Source: Nevskia sp. (GTDB taxonomy: Bacteria; Pseudomonadota; Gammaproteobacteria; Nevskiales; Nevskiaceae). Taken from it: a stretch of DNA of 64,000 bases. The notes under the pieces were generated by a model, which did no database searches, was not told where the DNA came from, and was given only the letters and a program-made list of their open reading frames with translations. The position numbers were made by a program, and so were the translations under genes. Shown here piece after piece: positions 44,997 to 53,094 of the stretch (position 1 is its first letter; each line of letters opens with the position of its first letter). The stretch covers positions 80,430 to 144,429 of the forward strand of contig JADGHB010000002.1 in NCBI GenBank assembly GCA_019689635.1. Direction: 5' to 3'.

Positions 44997-45797
44997 CTAA
45001 CTCATTTCGTCATCCAGATCCGCGATCAGACCGTCGGTCGCCCAGCGCTTGATCAGGCTCGCCGCCGTGAGTGGCGCCGCGTCCTCGCCAACCCGTTCCG
45101 CGAGCGTTGCGCACACCTCGGCGAAGCAGGCACCGCCGCAAGCGGCGTCGAGCGCTATCGTCTCGACGGGATCGAGCGAACGCCAACGCACTTCGAGCTG
45201 CGCGTCGCGCCAGATCAGCCACGGCTTCGGCGCCCGGCTCCACGCCAGCGCCGGAAGCGCTGGCTGCGTTTGAACGGCGCGGCACAGCGCGGGCGCATTG
45301 CAGCGCAGCTCCAATCGCCGGCGCGCGGGAACGAAAGCCAGGCGCAACGCCGGCCAGGCCGCGGCGGGCAAGGCGGCGAGCGCGTCCACGCTCACGCAAC
45401 TTGCGTCCGGGGCATCGAAGACTTCGCCGAGCATCCATTCCCATTGCGCGATTTCCGAGAGCTCCGCGCGCGCCGCAAACGGGTGCGCGCGGCGCAGAAA
45501 CTCCGGCAGGCGCCGACCGAACCAGCGCAGCGAAGGCGTGTCGGAGGGATGCGCGTCGAGGTAGGCGCGCCCGAGTCCCTCGAATGCTTCCGCGCCCAGG
45601 TAGGCCGCGAGCGCGGGATAGTCTTTGCCCAGCGCCTCCAGCAGGCGCAGCCGGTAGGCGCGCGCGTAAACCGCAAGCCGCGTGGCGGCATCGGCGCGCG
45701 CATCGCCTCGCACCCAGCGCTCGATCCCCTCGGCGCCTTCGAGCACGAGGCGCTGCAAACCCTGCTGGGTCGCGGCGAGGGACAGCTCCGCGATCAT
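44997..45797 (-). CDS. bufC: BufC/HvfC-type DUF2063 protein, RiPP maturation partner
   Basis: The 266-residue protein has the N-terminal DUF2063 helical domain (residues about 4-95), including the pattern [22 protein letters not shown], and a less conserved C-terminal half. In bufferin and HvfA systems the DUF2063 partner binds the precursor and works with the DUF692 enzyme. The ATG overlaps the bufB stop codon by 4 nt (ATGA), so the two are translationally coupled. Assignment depends on the operon context and the DUF2063 pattern. Confidence 0.85.
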   Translation of the reverse strand: MIAELSLAATQQGLQRLVLEGAEGIERWVRGDARADAATRLAVYARAYRLRLLEALGKDYPALAAYLGAEAFEGLGRAYLDAHPSDTPSLRWFGRRLPEFLRRAHPFAARAELSEIAQWEWMLGEVFDAPDASCVSVDALAALPAAAWPALRLAFVPARRRLELRCNAPALCRAVQTQPALPALAWSRAPKPWLIWRDAQLEVRWRSLDPVETIALDAACGGACFAEVCATLAERVGEDAAPLTAASLIKRWATDGLIADLDDEMS

Positions 45798-46642
45798 GCC
45801 GCCCTCGCCCGTAGCGCGGAAGCGGCGAGCGCGCGGGCGCGATCCAGTTCCGCGACCAGCTCGGCGAGCGGCGGGATGTGGTCGTCGCGCTCGATCATGG
45901 TCGCCACCGGGCCGCAGCGGCGCAGCGCCTCGGCGTACAGCGTCCACACCGGGTCGCACACCGGGTGGTCGTGAGTGTCGATCAGCAGTTCGCCGTCCTG
46001 CGAGTGCCCGGCGAGGTGGATCTGCCGCACGCGCGCGGGCTGGATCGCGTCCAGGAATACGAGCGGATCGAAGCCGTGATTGCGGCTGTTGACGTACAGA
46101 TTGTTGACGTCCAGCAGCAACTCGCAGTCGGCTCGTTCGCACAGCGCGGCGAGGAATTCCCATTCCGTGAGCCGCGAATGGCGGTATTCGAGATAGGAGG
46201 AGACGTTCTCGATCAGTATCCGGCGCCCGAGGAAATCCTGCACCCGGCGCACGCGCGCGGCGACGTGAGCCAGCGCTTCTTCGGTGTACGGCAGCGGCAG
46301 CAGGTCGTGGAGGTTTTTGCCGGCCACGCCGGTCCAGCACAGGTGATCGGAGATCCAGCGCGGCTCGAAGCGTTGGACCAGCGATTTGAGTTGCCGGAGA
46401 TATTCGAGATCGAGCGGTGCGGTTGAGCCGATCGACAGCGACACGCCGTGGAAAACGATCGGGTAGTGGCTACGAACGCGCTCCAGCCAGTACAGCGGCC
46501 GGCCGCCGTCCACCATGTAGTTCTCGGTCAGCGCTTCGAACCAGTCCACCCGCGGCGGCTGTTCGAAGATCGCCTCGTAATGCTCGGGGCGCAAGCCCAG
46601 GCCGAAACCGAGGCCGGCGCCGTTCGCGTTTCCGGCGTTCAT
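45794..46642 (-). CDS. bufB: BufB/HvfB-type DUF692 multinuclear iron oxidase
   Basis: The 282-residue TIM-barrel protein belongs to the DUF692/MbnB family, which uses a multinuclear iron centre and O2 to convert peptide cysteines to oxazolone/thioamide or related heterocycles. Family blocks are all visible: [55 protein letters not shown] and IERDDHIP, which supply the expected His, Asp, Glu and Asn ligands. The start at 46642 is preferred over one 33 nt upstream that adds a basic tail. It lies 51 bp downstream of the precursor gene and overlaps bufC. Confidence 0.9.
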   Translation of the reverse strand: MNAGNANGAGLGFGLGLRPEHYEAIFEQPPRVDWFEALTENYMVDGGRPLYWLERVRSHYPIVFHGVSLSIGSTAPLDLEYLRQLKSLVQRFEPRWISDHLCWTGVAGKNLHDLLPLPYTEEALAHVAARVRRVQDFLGRRILIENVSSYLEYRHSRLTEWEFLAALCERADCELLLDVNNLYVNSRNHGFDPLVFLDAIQPARVRQIHLAGHSQDGELLIDTHDHPVCDPVWTLYAEALRRCGPVATMIERDDHIPPLAELVAELDRARALAASALRARAA

Positions 46643-46693
46643 TTCTGAAATGGCGCGGCGCCGGCCAGGCTGCACCGGCGCCGCGCCGGCCGC

Positions 46694-46957
46694 TTACTTG
46701 GCGCTCTCGAACTTGCCGCCCGCTTTTTCGCACTCGGCCTTGCTCATCAGGCTGAAGCCCTGGCCTTTGCATGCGTTCTGCCCTTTGCAGGCGTTGTGGG
46801 CGGTCTTGCAGGCGCTCTGGCCCTTGCAGGCGTTGGCGCCCATACACTTGCCGGTGGCGGCGCCGGACTCACCCGCCATCGCCAGCGGCGCGGCCAGGAA
46901 TAGTGCGGCGGCGGCGGTGGCGAGGGCGATCCCTTTGGTCTTGCTGATGGTTTCCAT
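46694..46957 (-). CDS. bufA: Bufferin-type RiPP precursor (BufA-like), secreted Cys-rich peptide
   Basis: The 87-residue peptide has a Sec signal peptide (cleavage near AMA, residue 28) and a mature part with six cysteines at 38, 44, 50, 57, 63 and 76. Three repeats of the form (N)ACKGQ(S/N/G) and a closing SKAECEKAGGKFE segment are seen. Bufferin/DUF2282-type precursors are exported after DUF692/DUF2063 modification and bind copper or other metals in the periplasm. The strong AGGAGA ribosome-binding site precedes the ATG. The repeat spacing differs from the EGKCG repeats of Haemophilus HvfA, so the class is inferred, probably BufA2. Confidence 0.85.
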   Translation of the reverse strand: METISKTKGIALATAAAALFLAAPLAMAGESGAATGKCMGANACKGQSACKTAHNACKGQNACKGQGFSLMSKAECEKAGGKFESAK

Positions 46958-47209
46958 GATGCTCTCCTGGGCACGAAGCCCGTAGTCGATACTGGCTGGT
47001 CGAACGCGGCGGCGAGTCGGTCACACCGTCGCAGCGACATCCTGCGACAAACGGGAGCGTTTGGCCATGTCCGCGCATTCCCGTTTCATGACCGGTCGTA
47101 CGCCGCACCCACCCATACGGGCCCAGCGGGGCGGCGGATGCGGCCGCCCGCCGACGATGTTATATTTTTCGCAGTTCCGGCCTGCCCCATCAAAGAGTTG
47201 TCGAAAGCC
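46958..47209. promoter_or_regulatory. Divergent region between bufA and a secreted-protein gene
   Basis: The 252-bp gap serves both directions. A perfect 7-bp inverted repeat, GTCGCAG/CTGCGAC with a 7-nt spacer, lies at 47028-47048, about 70-90 bp upstream of bufA, and could bind a regulator or fold in a leader. For the opposite gene an extended -10, TGT-TATATT, is at 47158-47166. No clear ECF-type promoter was found for bufA. Confidence 0.45.
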
Positions 47210-47536
47210 GTGATCAAGCTGCTGACAGGTTCCCTGTTCGCCTTGGCCTTCACGGCTGCGGCGGAGGTGCTCAGCCTGCCGCCGGCCTCCGGCCCGGCGC
47301 CGACCGCGTTGCCGCACAAAGGCGCGAGCATGGCCGCAGTCGTGAAACAGTTCGGCGAACCGGTCGAGAAACATCCTCCGGCCGGCGGCGACAGCCCCAA
47401 GCATCCGCCGATCACGCGCTGGGACTATCCCGGTTTTTCGGCCTATTTCGAACGCAACCGGCTGATCGACGCGGTGGTGCCCGCCGACCCGCCACGGCTT
47501 TATCACATCGACCAGTTAGAGTCGGCGTCCCGATAA
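47210..47536 (+). CDS. Small secreted/periplasmic protein of unknown function
   Basis: The 108-residue protein starts at a GTG and has a signal peptide (IKLLTGSLFALAFTAAA). The mature part has a compact pattern, VVKQFGEPV, then PPITRWDYPGFSAYFE, ending in HIDQLE. Short proteins with this WDYPGFS pattern occur in other Gammaproteobacteria; the GEP(V) segment resembles BamE-like folds, but the match is too thin to assign a role. It is divergent from bufA. Confidence 0.7.
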   Translation: MIKLLTGSLFALAFTAAAEVLSLPPASGPAPTALPHKGASMAAVVKQFGEPVEKHPPAGGDSPKHPPITRWDYPGFSAYFERNRLIDAVVPADPPRLYHIDQLESASR

Positions 47537-47599
47537 GCCTGCCAGACCCGCGAACTCCGCCGGCCGCAGCACCGCAAGCGGCCCGCACGCGCCACGCCG

Positions 47600-48625
47600 A
47601 TGAGCCGCACCGTCCTTCCCGCCGAATGGGCGCCGCAATCCGCGGTAATGCTGACCTGGCCGCGTGCCGACGGCGATTTCGCGCGCTGGCATGACGCGGT
47701 GGAGCGCAATTTCATCGACATCGCCCGCGCCGTTTCGCGCCACGCGCATCTGCACGTCAACGTCGCCGAGCAGGCCGACGGCCTGCGCAGGAAACTGCTC
47801 GCCGCCGGCGTGCCGGGCGCTCGATTGCGGATCTATCAACTGCCCAACGACGACGTGTGGGCGCGCGACCACGGGCCGATCACGGTGTTCCGCGACGGAA
47901 AGCGCGTGCACCTGGACTTCCGCTTCAACGGCTGGGGCGGCAAGTTCCCAGCCACGCATGACGACGCACTCACCGGGCGCCTGGCGGCGCTGGGCGCCTT
48001 CGCCCATCCGGTGGAACCCGTCGATTTCGTGCTCGAAGGCGGCGCCATCGACAGCGACGGGCAAGGTAGTCTGCTCACCACCGCGCGCTGCCTGCTCGCG
48101 CCCACGCGCAATCCCGGCCACGACCGCCTCGGCATCGAGACGCGGCTGCGGGAAACCCTCGGCGTCGCCCGCGTGCTGTGGCTTGAGCATGGCGAGCTGA
48201 TTGGCGACGACACCGACGGCCACATCGACACCCTGGCGCGCTTCTGCGACGCGCGCACCATCGCCTATCAGGCCTGCGAGGATGCGCGCGATCCGCACTT
48301 TGCGGAGCTGGCGGCGATGCGTGCGGAACTGGAAGCGCTGCGCACCCGCGACGGCGCGCCCTACCGGCTGATTCCGCTGCCGCTGCCCGCTCCGATCCTC
48401 GACGCAGACGGCCGCCGGCTGCCGGCGGGCTACGCCAACTTCCTCATCGTCAACGACGCGGTGCTGGTGCCGGTCTATGGCGATGCCGCCGACCGCGTGG
48501 CGCTGGATCGCTTGCGCAGCGCATTTCCACACCGGGAATTGCTGCCCATTGATTGCCGCGCCCTGATCCACCAGTATGGCAGTCTGCACTGCGTCACCAT
48601 GCAGATTCCCGCAGCCCCGGAGTGA
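47600..48625 (+). CDS. aguA: Agmatine deiminase
   Basis: The 341-residue enzyme of the peptidyl-arginine-deiminase fold converts agmatine to N-carbamoylputrescine. The motifs NDDVWARDHGP (substrate-binding Asp), EGGAID, HIDTLARF and the C-terminal GSLHCVTMQ with nucleophile Cys331 are intact. It forms an operon with a 74-residue protein and aguB, giving a two-step agmatine-to-putrescine route. N-carbamoylputrescine is the expected product because aguB is adjacent. Confidence 0.94.
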   Translation: MSRTVLPAEWAPQSAVMLTWPRADGDFARWHDAVERNFIDIARAVSRHAHLHVNVAEQADGLRRKLLAAGVPGARLRIYQLPNDDVWARDHGPITVFRDGKRVHLDFRFNGWGGKFPATHDDALTGRLAALGAFAHPVEPVDFVLEGGAIDSDGQGSLLTTARCLLAPTRNPGHDRLGIETRLRETLGVARVLWLEHGELIGDDTDGHIDTLARFCDARTIAYQACEDARDPHFAELAAMRAELEALRTRDGAPYRLIPLPLPAPILDADGRRLPAGYANFLIVNDAVLVPVYGDAADRVALDRLRSAFPHRELLPIDCRALIHQYGSLHCVTMQIPAAPE

Positions 48626-48629
48626 ACCG

Positions 48630-48854
48630 ATGAACGAGCAACCGCTGTTCCACGCCCTCGCCGACCCCAAGCGCGCCGCCCTGCTCGGCGCCGCCGGCGG
48701 TGCGGCAAAAGGCTTGCTGGTCGGCGCCGTCGTGGGCAAATGGCTCGCGTGGATGAGCCTGGGCGCGGCGCTCGGCGCGGTCTGCGGCTATGGCCTGGCC
48801 CGTTTGCGCCGTGCGACGGCGAGCGAGGCGCCCGCAGCGTGGGAAGCGGCGTGA
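48630..48854 (+). CDS. Small Ala/Gly-rich membrane protein between aguA and aguB
   Basis: The 74-residue protein has a charged N-terminus and two short hydrophobic, Gly-rich segments (GAAGGAAKGLLVGAVVG and SLGAALGAVCGYGLARL), so it should be a small membrane protein with GxxxG-type helices. Its start is 5 nt after the aguA stop and its stop overlaps the GTG of aguB (GTGA). It is not a recognised part of the agmatine pathway; a role in membrane localisation or transport is possible but unsupported. Confidence 0.65.
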   Translation: MNEQPLFHALADPKRAALLGAAGGAAKGLLVGAVVGKWLAWMSLGAALGAVCGYGLARLRRATASEAPAAWEAA

Positions 48855-49735
48855 CTCGGACGCTGCGCGTCGGCCTCGTGCAGCAGAGCTGTCTCGCCGA
48901 GCGCGACAAGAACCTGCGGAAGTCGGAGGCCGGTGTGCGCGAAGCCGCGGCGCGCGGCGCCCGGCTGGTGCTGCTGCCGGAGCTCCACACCTCGCTCTAC
49001 TTCTGCCAGCACGAAGACCCGGCGCTGTTCGATTGGGCCGAGCCGATTCCCGGCCCGTCCAGCGAGTTCTTCGCGGCGCTGGCGCGCGAACTGGGCCTGG
49101 TGCTGGTGATCTCGCTGTTCGAGCGCCGCGCGCCGGGGCTGTATCACAACACCGCGGTCGTGCTCGAGCGCGACGGCCGGCTGGCCGGCAAGTATCGCAA
49201 GATGCACATCCCCGACGATCCCGGCTACTACGAGAAATTCTATTTCGCACCGGGCGACTTAGGCTTCGCCCCGATCGCGACCAGCGTCGGCAAACTCGGC
49301 GTGCTGGTGTGCTGGGACCAGTGGTATCCGGAGGCCGCGCGCCTGATGGCGCTCGCCGGCGCGGAACTGCTGCTCTATCCCACGGCCATCGGCTGGAACC
49401 CGGAGGACGACGAGGCCGAACGGCTGCGCCAGCGCGACGCCTGGATCACGGTGCAGCGCGCCCACGCCATCGCCAACGGCCTGCCGGTGGTGGTCGCCAA
49501 CCGCGTCGGCCTCGAACCCGATCCCAGCGGGCGCACGCCGGGCGCGCAGTTCTGGGGCGGGAGCTTCGCCGCCGGCCCGCAGGGCGAAATCCTGGCGCAG
49601 GCGGGCGCGGAACCGCAGGTGCTGGTGACCGACCTCGACCTCGCGCGCGGCGAGCAGGTGCGAAGGTGGTGGCCCTTCCTGCGCGATCGCCGCATCGACG
49701 CCTACGGCGATCTGCTCAAGCGCTTTTGCGATTAG
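48851..49735 (+). CDS. aguB: N-carbamoylputrescine amidase
   Basis: The 294-residue nitrilase-superfamily enzyme hydrolyses N-carbamoylputrescine to putrescine, CO2 and ammonia. The catalytic triad is visible: Glu in LLPELH, Lys in KYRKMHIP and Cys in VLVCWDQWYPEAAR. The GTG start at 48851 overlaps the preceding stop codon and gives the family's normal length; a longer in-frame start at 48740 would run through the 74-residue gene. With aguA it completes putrescine synthesis from agmatine. Confidence 0.94.
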   Translation: MTRTLRVGLVQQSCLAERDKNLRKSEAGVREAAARGARLVLLPELHTSLYFCQHEDPALFDWAEPIPGPSSEFFAALARELGLVLVISLFERRAPGLYHNTAVVLERDGRLAGKYRKMHIPDDPGYYEKFYFAPGDLGFAPIATSVGKLGVLVCWDQWYPEAARLMALAGAELLLYPTAIGWNPEDDEAERLRQRDAWITVQRAHAIANGLPVVVANRVGLEPDPSGRTPGAQFWGGSFAAGPQGEILAQAGAEPQVLVTDLDLARGEQVRRWWPFLRDRRIDAYGDLLKRFCD

Positions 49736-49871
49736 CGCGGCTTCGGCCGCTGTCCTGACCTCAAGCAAGGATGCCCCTCCTGCCTGCGGGAGGCAGGGCC
49801 GACCGCGCCCGCCGGCTCGGAAACCATCGGGGCGCTTTTCGTCAGACCCCCGCCGCGGCGTCCGCGCAGGC
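49736..49871. terminator. Hairpin region after aguB
   Basis: A CCTGCCT-GCGGG-AGGCAGG stem-loop lies at 49779-49797, about 45 nt after the aguB stop. No T-run follows, so termination is only possible, perhaps with Rho. Confidence 0.4.
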
Positions 49872-49912
49872 TTGACCGCGCCCGCGCCTCCGCCTAATAT
49901 CTGCCTTGGCAG
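49872..49912 (+). promoter_or_regulatory. Sigma70 promoter and MarR-type operator of the efflux operon
   Basis: TTGACC (49872-49877) and TAATAT (49895-49900) are separated by exactly 17 bp, a near-consensus sigma70 promoter. A 12-bp palindrome, CTGCC-TT-GGCAG (49901-49912), lies directly after the -10 and covers the expected start site, with flanking AT-rich symmetry (TAAT on both sides). Its position fits a repressor site for the MarR protein encoded just downstream, giving autoregulation. Confidence 0.75.
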
Positions 49913-49930
49913 TTAATGCTGGGGCAGAAT

Positions 49931-50407
49931 ATGTCCAAGCCGTATTATCAAGCCGCCAATTACCATTCCAGCAACAGCGTCGGTTTCCTGCTCAAGCGCG
50001 CGCACGCGCTGATGCTCGATCATCTGGAGCCGTGGCTGGCGGCGCAGAACCTGAGCTTCATCCAGTTCACGGTGCTGATGGCCCTGCGCCACGGCACGGC
50101 GCTCAATCCCAAGGACATCTGCTCGCTGTACCGCCACGACAGCGGCGCGCTGACGCGGGTCATCGACCAGCTCGAAGCGCGCGGCTGGCTCACGCGCAGC
50201 CGCAGCGCCTCCGACCGCCGCGTGATCGAGCTGCACCTCACGCCGGCCGGCCGCCGCCGCATCGAGAAAGTGGTGCCGCAGGTGGTCGAGCTGCTCAACG
50301 ACGGCCTGCGCGACTTCACGCACGCCGAGATCGACGAGCTGATCCGGCTGTTGCACAAGCTGATCGCGAGCCTCGAACACCGGATCGGCCAAGGAACGCG
50401 CGCATGA
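49931..50407 (+). CDS. MarR-family regulator of the efflux operon
   Basis: The 158-residue protein has the MarR winged-helix fold: recognition helix region HDSGALTRVIDQLEARGWL and wing with the RSASDRRVIELHLTPAGR pattern, characteristic of the family. Such proteins repress drug-efflux operons and release DNA on binding phenolic or lipophilic ligands. It is the first gene of the MarR-NodT-EmrA-EmrB operon and its stop overlaps the next start (ATGA). The ATG at 49931 is preferred over one 15 nt upstream, which would lie close to the operator. Confidence 0.9.
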   Translation: MSKPYYQAANYHSSNSVGFLLKRAHALMLDHLEPWLAAQNLSFIQFTVLMALRHGTALNPKDICSLYRHDSGALTRVIDQLEARGWLTRSRSASDRRVIELHLTPAGRRRIEKVVPQVVELLNDGLRDFTHAEIDELIRLLHKLIASLEHRIGQGTRA

Positions 50408-51834
50408 AATTTTCCCGCCTGATCCTGCTCGTCGCCACCCTGACGGCTGCATCCTGCGTGCTGCCGCCCAAAGACGCGCCGCGAGAAACCGTCTTGGCGG
50501 ATGCCACGCTGGGACTCGGGACGGCGGCCGCACCGCAGATTCCCGACCGCTGGTGGCAGGCCTTCGGCGATGCGCAGCTCGACCGCCTGGTCGAACAGAC
50601 CCTGGCGCACAACCCGCAGCTCGCCCTCGCCATGGCCCGGTTGCGCGCCGCGCAGGCGCAGACCGACGCGGCGCGCGCCGGCCGTCTGCCGTCTTTCGCG
50701 CTGGACGCGACCGAGACCCGCCAGCGCTTCTCGGCGCGCGACATCGTTCCTCCGCCCTACGGCGGCCACTGGTACTGGCGCGGCGACGTACTCGCCGATT
50801 TTTCCTGGGATCTCGATTTGTGGGGCGAGCAGGCGGCCTCGATCGCCCAGGCCGGCGACGAACAGCGCGCGGCGGCGCTGGACGTGGCGGCGGCCCGGCT
50901 GGCGCTGGCCGGCGCGCTGGCGCAGGCCTACGTCGAGTTGGACCTCGGCGCCAAGCTGGCCGACATCGCCGCCCGCGCCGAACAGCAACGGGGCGAGATC
51001 CTGGCGATCACCCGCAAGCGCCTGGCCGCCGGACTCGACACGCGCGTGGAGCTGCGTGAAGCCGAAGCGGCGCTGCCGCAGGCGCGCCTGGCCCGCCTGC
51101 AAGCCCAAGCCGCCCAGGACCTCGCCCGGCATCAGCTCGCCGCGCTCTCCGGCCAGGGCGCGAGCGCCTACGCCGCGATCGAGACTCCGCACCTCGCATT
51201 GGATACGGCCTTGCCCTTGCCGCCGGACCTGCCCGCCGACCTGCTCGCGCGGCGACCGGACGTGATCGCGGTACGGCTGCGCCTGGCCGCCGCCGACGCC
51301 GGACGCCAGGCGGCGCAGGCGGCGTTCTATCCCTCGATCAATCTGGCCGGCTTCGCGGGCTGGGGTTCCATCGGCCTCGACCAGCTGTTCAAGGCACCCT
51401 CGGCGATGTACGGCCTGGGTCCCAGCGTGCATCTGCCGATCTTCGACGCCGGCAAGCTCAAGGCCCGGTACCGCGGCGCGGTGGCCGGTATCGACGCCGC
51501 AGCCGCGGATTACAACCGCACCGTGCTGCACGCGGTGCAGCAGGTCGCCGATCAGCTCACCCGCGTGCAATCGCTGGCGCGTCAGCTCGCCGAGCAAGAG
51601 CAGGCCCTGGACGCGGCCGAGGACGCCTATCGTCTGGCCAAGGAACGCTACCAGGCCGGACTGACGAACTATCTGACCGTGCTCAACGCCGAGACGCAGG
51701 TGCTGGCCGCGCGCCGCGGCCGCGTGCAGCTCGTCGCCGACCAGGCGGTGGCGCGCGTGAGCCTGCTGCTGGCGCTGGGCGGCAGCTTCCATCCCGAGGA
51801 CGCCGATGTGGCGACCGTCGCGTCAGCGCCTTGA
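50404..51834 (+). CDS. NodT-family outer-membrane efflux lipoprotein (TolC-like)
   Basis: The 476-residue protein has a lipoprotein signal (LTAASC, Cys18) and two OEP repeats (about residues 55-240 and 275-455) with the internal symmetry of TolC-family channels, including PDRWWQAFGDAQLDRLV near the start. As the outer-membrane exit duct it completes a tripartite pump with the EmrA- and EmrB-like proteins encoded next. The start at 50404 overlaps the marR stop. Confidence 0.92.
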   Translation: MKFSRLILLVATLTAASCVLPPKDAPRETVLADATLGLGTAAAPQIPDRWWQAFGDAQLDRLVEQTLAHNPQLALAMARLRAAQAQTDAARAGRLPSFALDATETRQRFSARDIVPPPYGGHWYWRGDVLADFSWDLDLWGEQAASIAQAGDEQRAAALDVAAARLALAGALAQAYVELDLGAKLADIAARAEQQRGEILAITRKRLAAGLDTRVELREAEAALPQARLARLQAQAAQDLARHQLAALSGQGASAYAAIETPHLALDTALPLPPDLPADLLARRPDVIAVRLRLAAADAGRQAAQAAFYPSINLAGFAGWGSIGLDQLFKAPSAMYGLGPSVHLPIFDAGKLKARYRGAVAGIDAAAADYNRTVLHAVQQVADQLTRVQSLARQLAEQEQALDAAEDAYRLAKERYQAGLTNYLTVLNAETQVLAARRGRVQLVADQAVARVSLLLALGGSFHPEDADVATVASAP

Positions 51835-51885
51835 GCCGCGAGCGGTCCGCAGTCGGCAGTCGCAAACAGTGCAACGGAGTTCGAC

Positions 51886-53094
51886 ATGAGCACCACGCCC
51901 AACCCCCGCAACGGCGCGCGCAAGCGCGGCCTGCTGATCCTGGCCGCGGTCGTCGCGGCCGGCCTCGCCGGCTATGGCGCCTGGTGGCTGTGGTACGGCC
52001 GCAACTTCCAATCCACCGACGACGCCTACGTCAGCGGCGACGTGGTGCAGATCACCAGCCAGGTACCCGGCACGGTGATCGCGCTCGACGCCGACGACAC
52101 TCAGAGCGTGCGGCGCGGCCAGTTGCTGGTGGAACTCGATCCCGCCGACGCGCAGGTGGCGATGCAGGCCGCCGAGGCGGAGCTGGCCCGCGCCGTGCGC
52201 CAGGTGCGCAGCCTGTACGCGCAGCAGGACCAGTTGCGCGCGCAGATCGCCGAGCGCGAGACCAGCCTCAAGCGCGCGCAGGACGACTACCGCCGACGCC
52301 AGTCGCTGATCGCCGATGGCGCGGTGTCGGGCGAGGAGCTGGCGCACGCCCGCGACACCATCGCCCAGCTCAAGGCCGCGCTCGAGGCCGCGCGCGAGCA
52401 GCTCAAGCAGACCGCCGCGCAGATCGAGGGCACCACCATCGCCACCCATCCGCAGGTGCTGGCGGCGGCGGCCAAGCTGCGCGAGGCCGCGCTCGCCCTG
52501 CGCCGCACCCGCATCCTCGCGCCGGTGGCCGGCGTGGTCGCCAAGCGCAGCGTGCAGGTCGGCCAGCGCGTCGCACCGGGCACGCCTTTGATGGCGGTGG
52601 TGCCGCTCGACGACGTGTGGGTGGACGCCAATTTCAAGGAAGTGCAGCTCGCGCGCATGCGCGTGGGCCAGCCCGTGCACCTGAAGTCCGATCTTTACGG
52701 CGGCGGCGTCGAGTTCCACGGCAAGCTGGTCGGGCTGTCCGCCGGCAGCGGCAGCGCGTTCGCCCTGCTGCCGGCGCAGAACGCCACCGGCAACTGGATC
52801 AAGATCGTGCAGCGCGTGCCGGTGCGCGTGGCGCTCGATCCGCAGGAGCTCAAGGCGCATCCGCTGCGCGTCGGCCTGTCGATGCGCGCCACCGTGGACG
52901 TGCGCGACACCTCCGGCCCGCTGGTTGCGAGTTCGGTCCGCAGCACGCCGCTGCCGACCCAGGAAAGCGACGGCGCCGATCCCGAGGTCGAGGCGCGCAT
53001 CGCGCAGATCATCGCCCAGAACGACGGCGCTCACGGCGGCGGGAACCGCGGCGAGGTCTCCGGCGGCGCGTTGGGGAGCGCCGGCGCGCCGTGA
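51886..53094 (+). CDS. emrA: EmrA-like membrane-fusion (HlyD-family) protein
   Basis: The 402-residue protein has one N-terminal membrane span (about residues 15-37), a biotinyl-lipoyl-like half-motif, a long coiled-coil hairpin (about residues 85-200) and the beta-barrel domain. The order and the DDAYVSGD motif after the span are typical of EmrA. It bridges the inner-membrane pump and the NodT duct. The C-terminal 60 residues are Gly/Ala/Asp-rich and not typical. Its stop codon overlaps the GTG of emrB. Confidence 0.9.
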   Translation: MSTTPNPRNGARKRGLLILAAVVAAGLAGYGAWWLWYGRNFQSTDDAYVSGDVVQITSQVPGTVIALDADDTQSVRRGQLLVELDPADAQVAMQAAEAELARAVRQVRSLYAQQDQLRAQIAERETSLKRAQDDYRRRQSLIADGAVSGEELAHARDTIAQLKAALEAAREQLKQTAAQIEGTTIATHPQVLAAAAKLREAALALRRTRILAPVAGVVAKRSVQVGQRVAPGTPLMAVVPLDDVWVDANFKEVQLARMRVGQPVHLKSDLYGGGVEFHGKLVGLSAGSGSAFALLPAQNATGNWIKIVQRVPVRVALDPQELKAHPLRVGLSMRATVDVRDTSGPLVASSVRSTPLPTQESDGADPEVEARIAQIIAQNDGAHGGGNRGEVSGGALGSAGAP

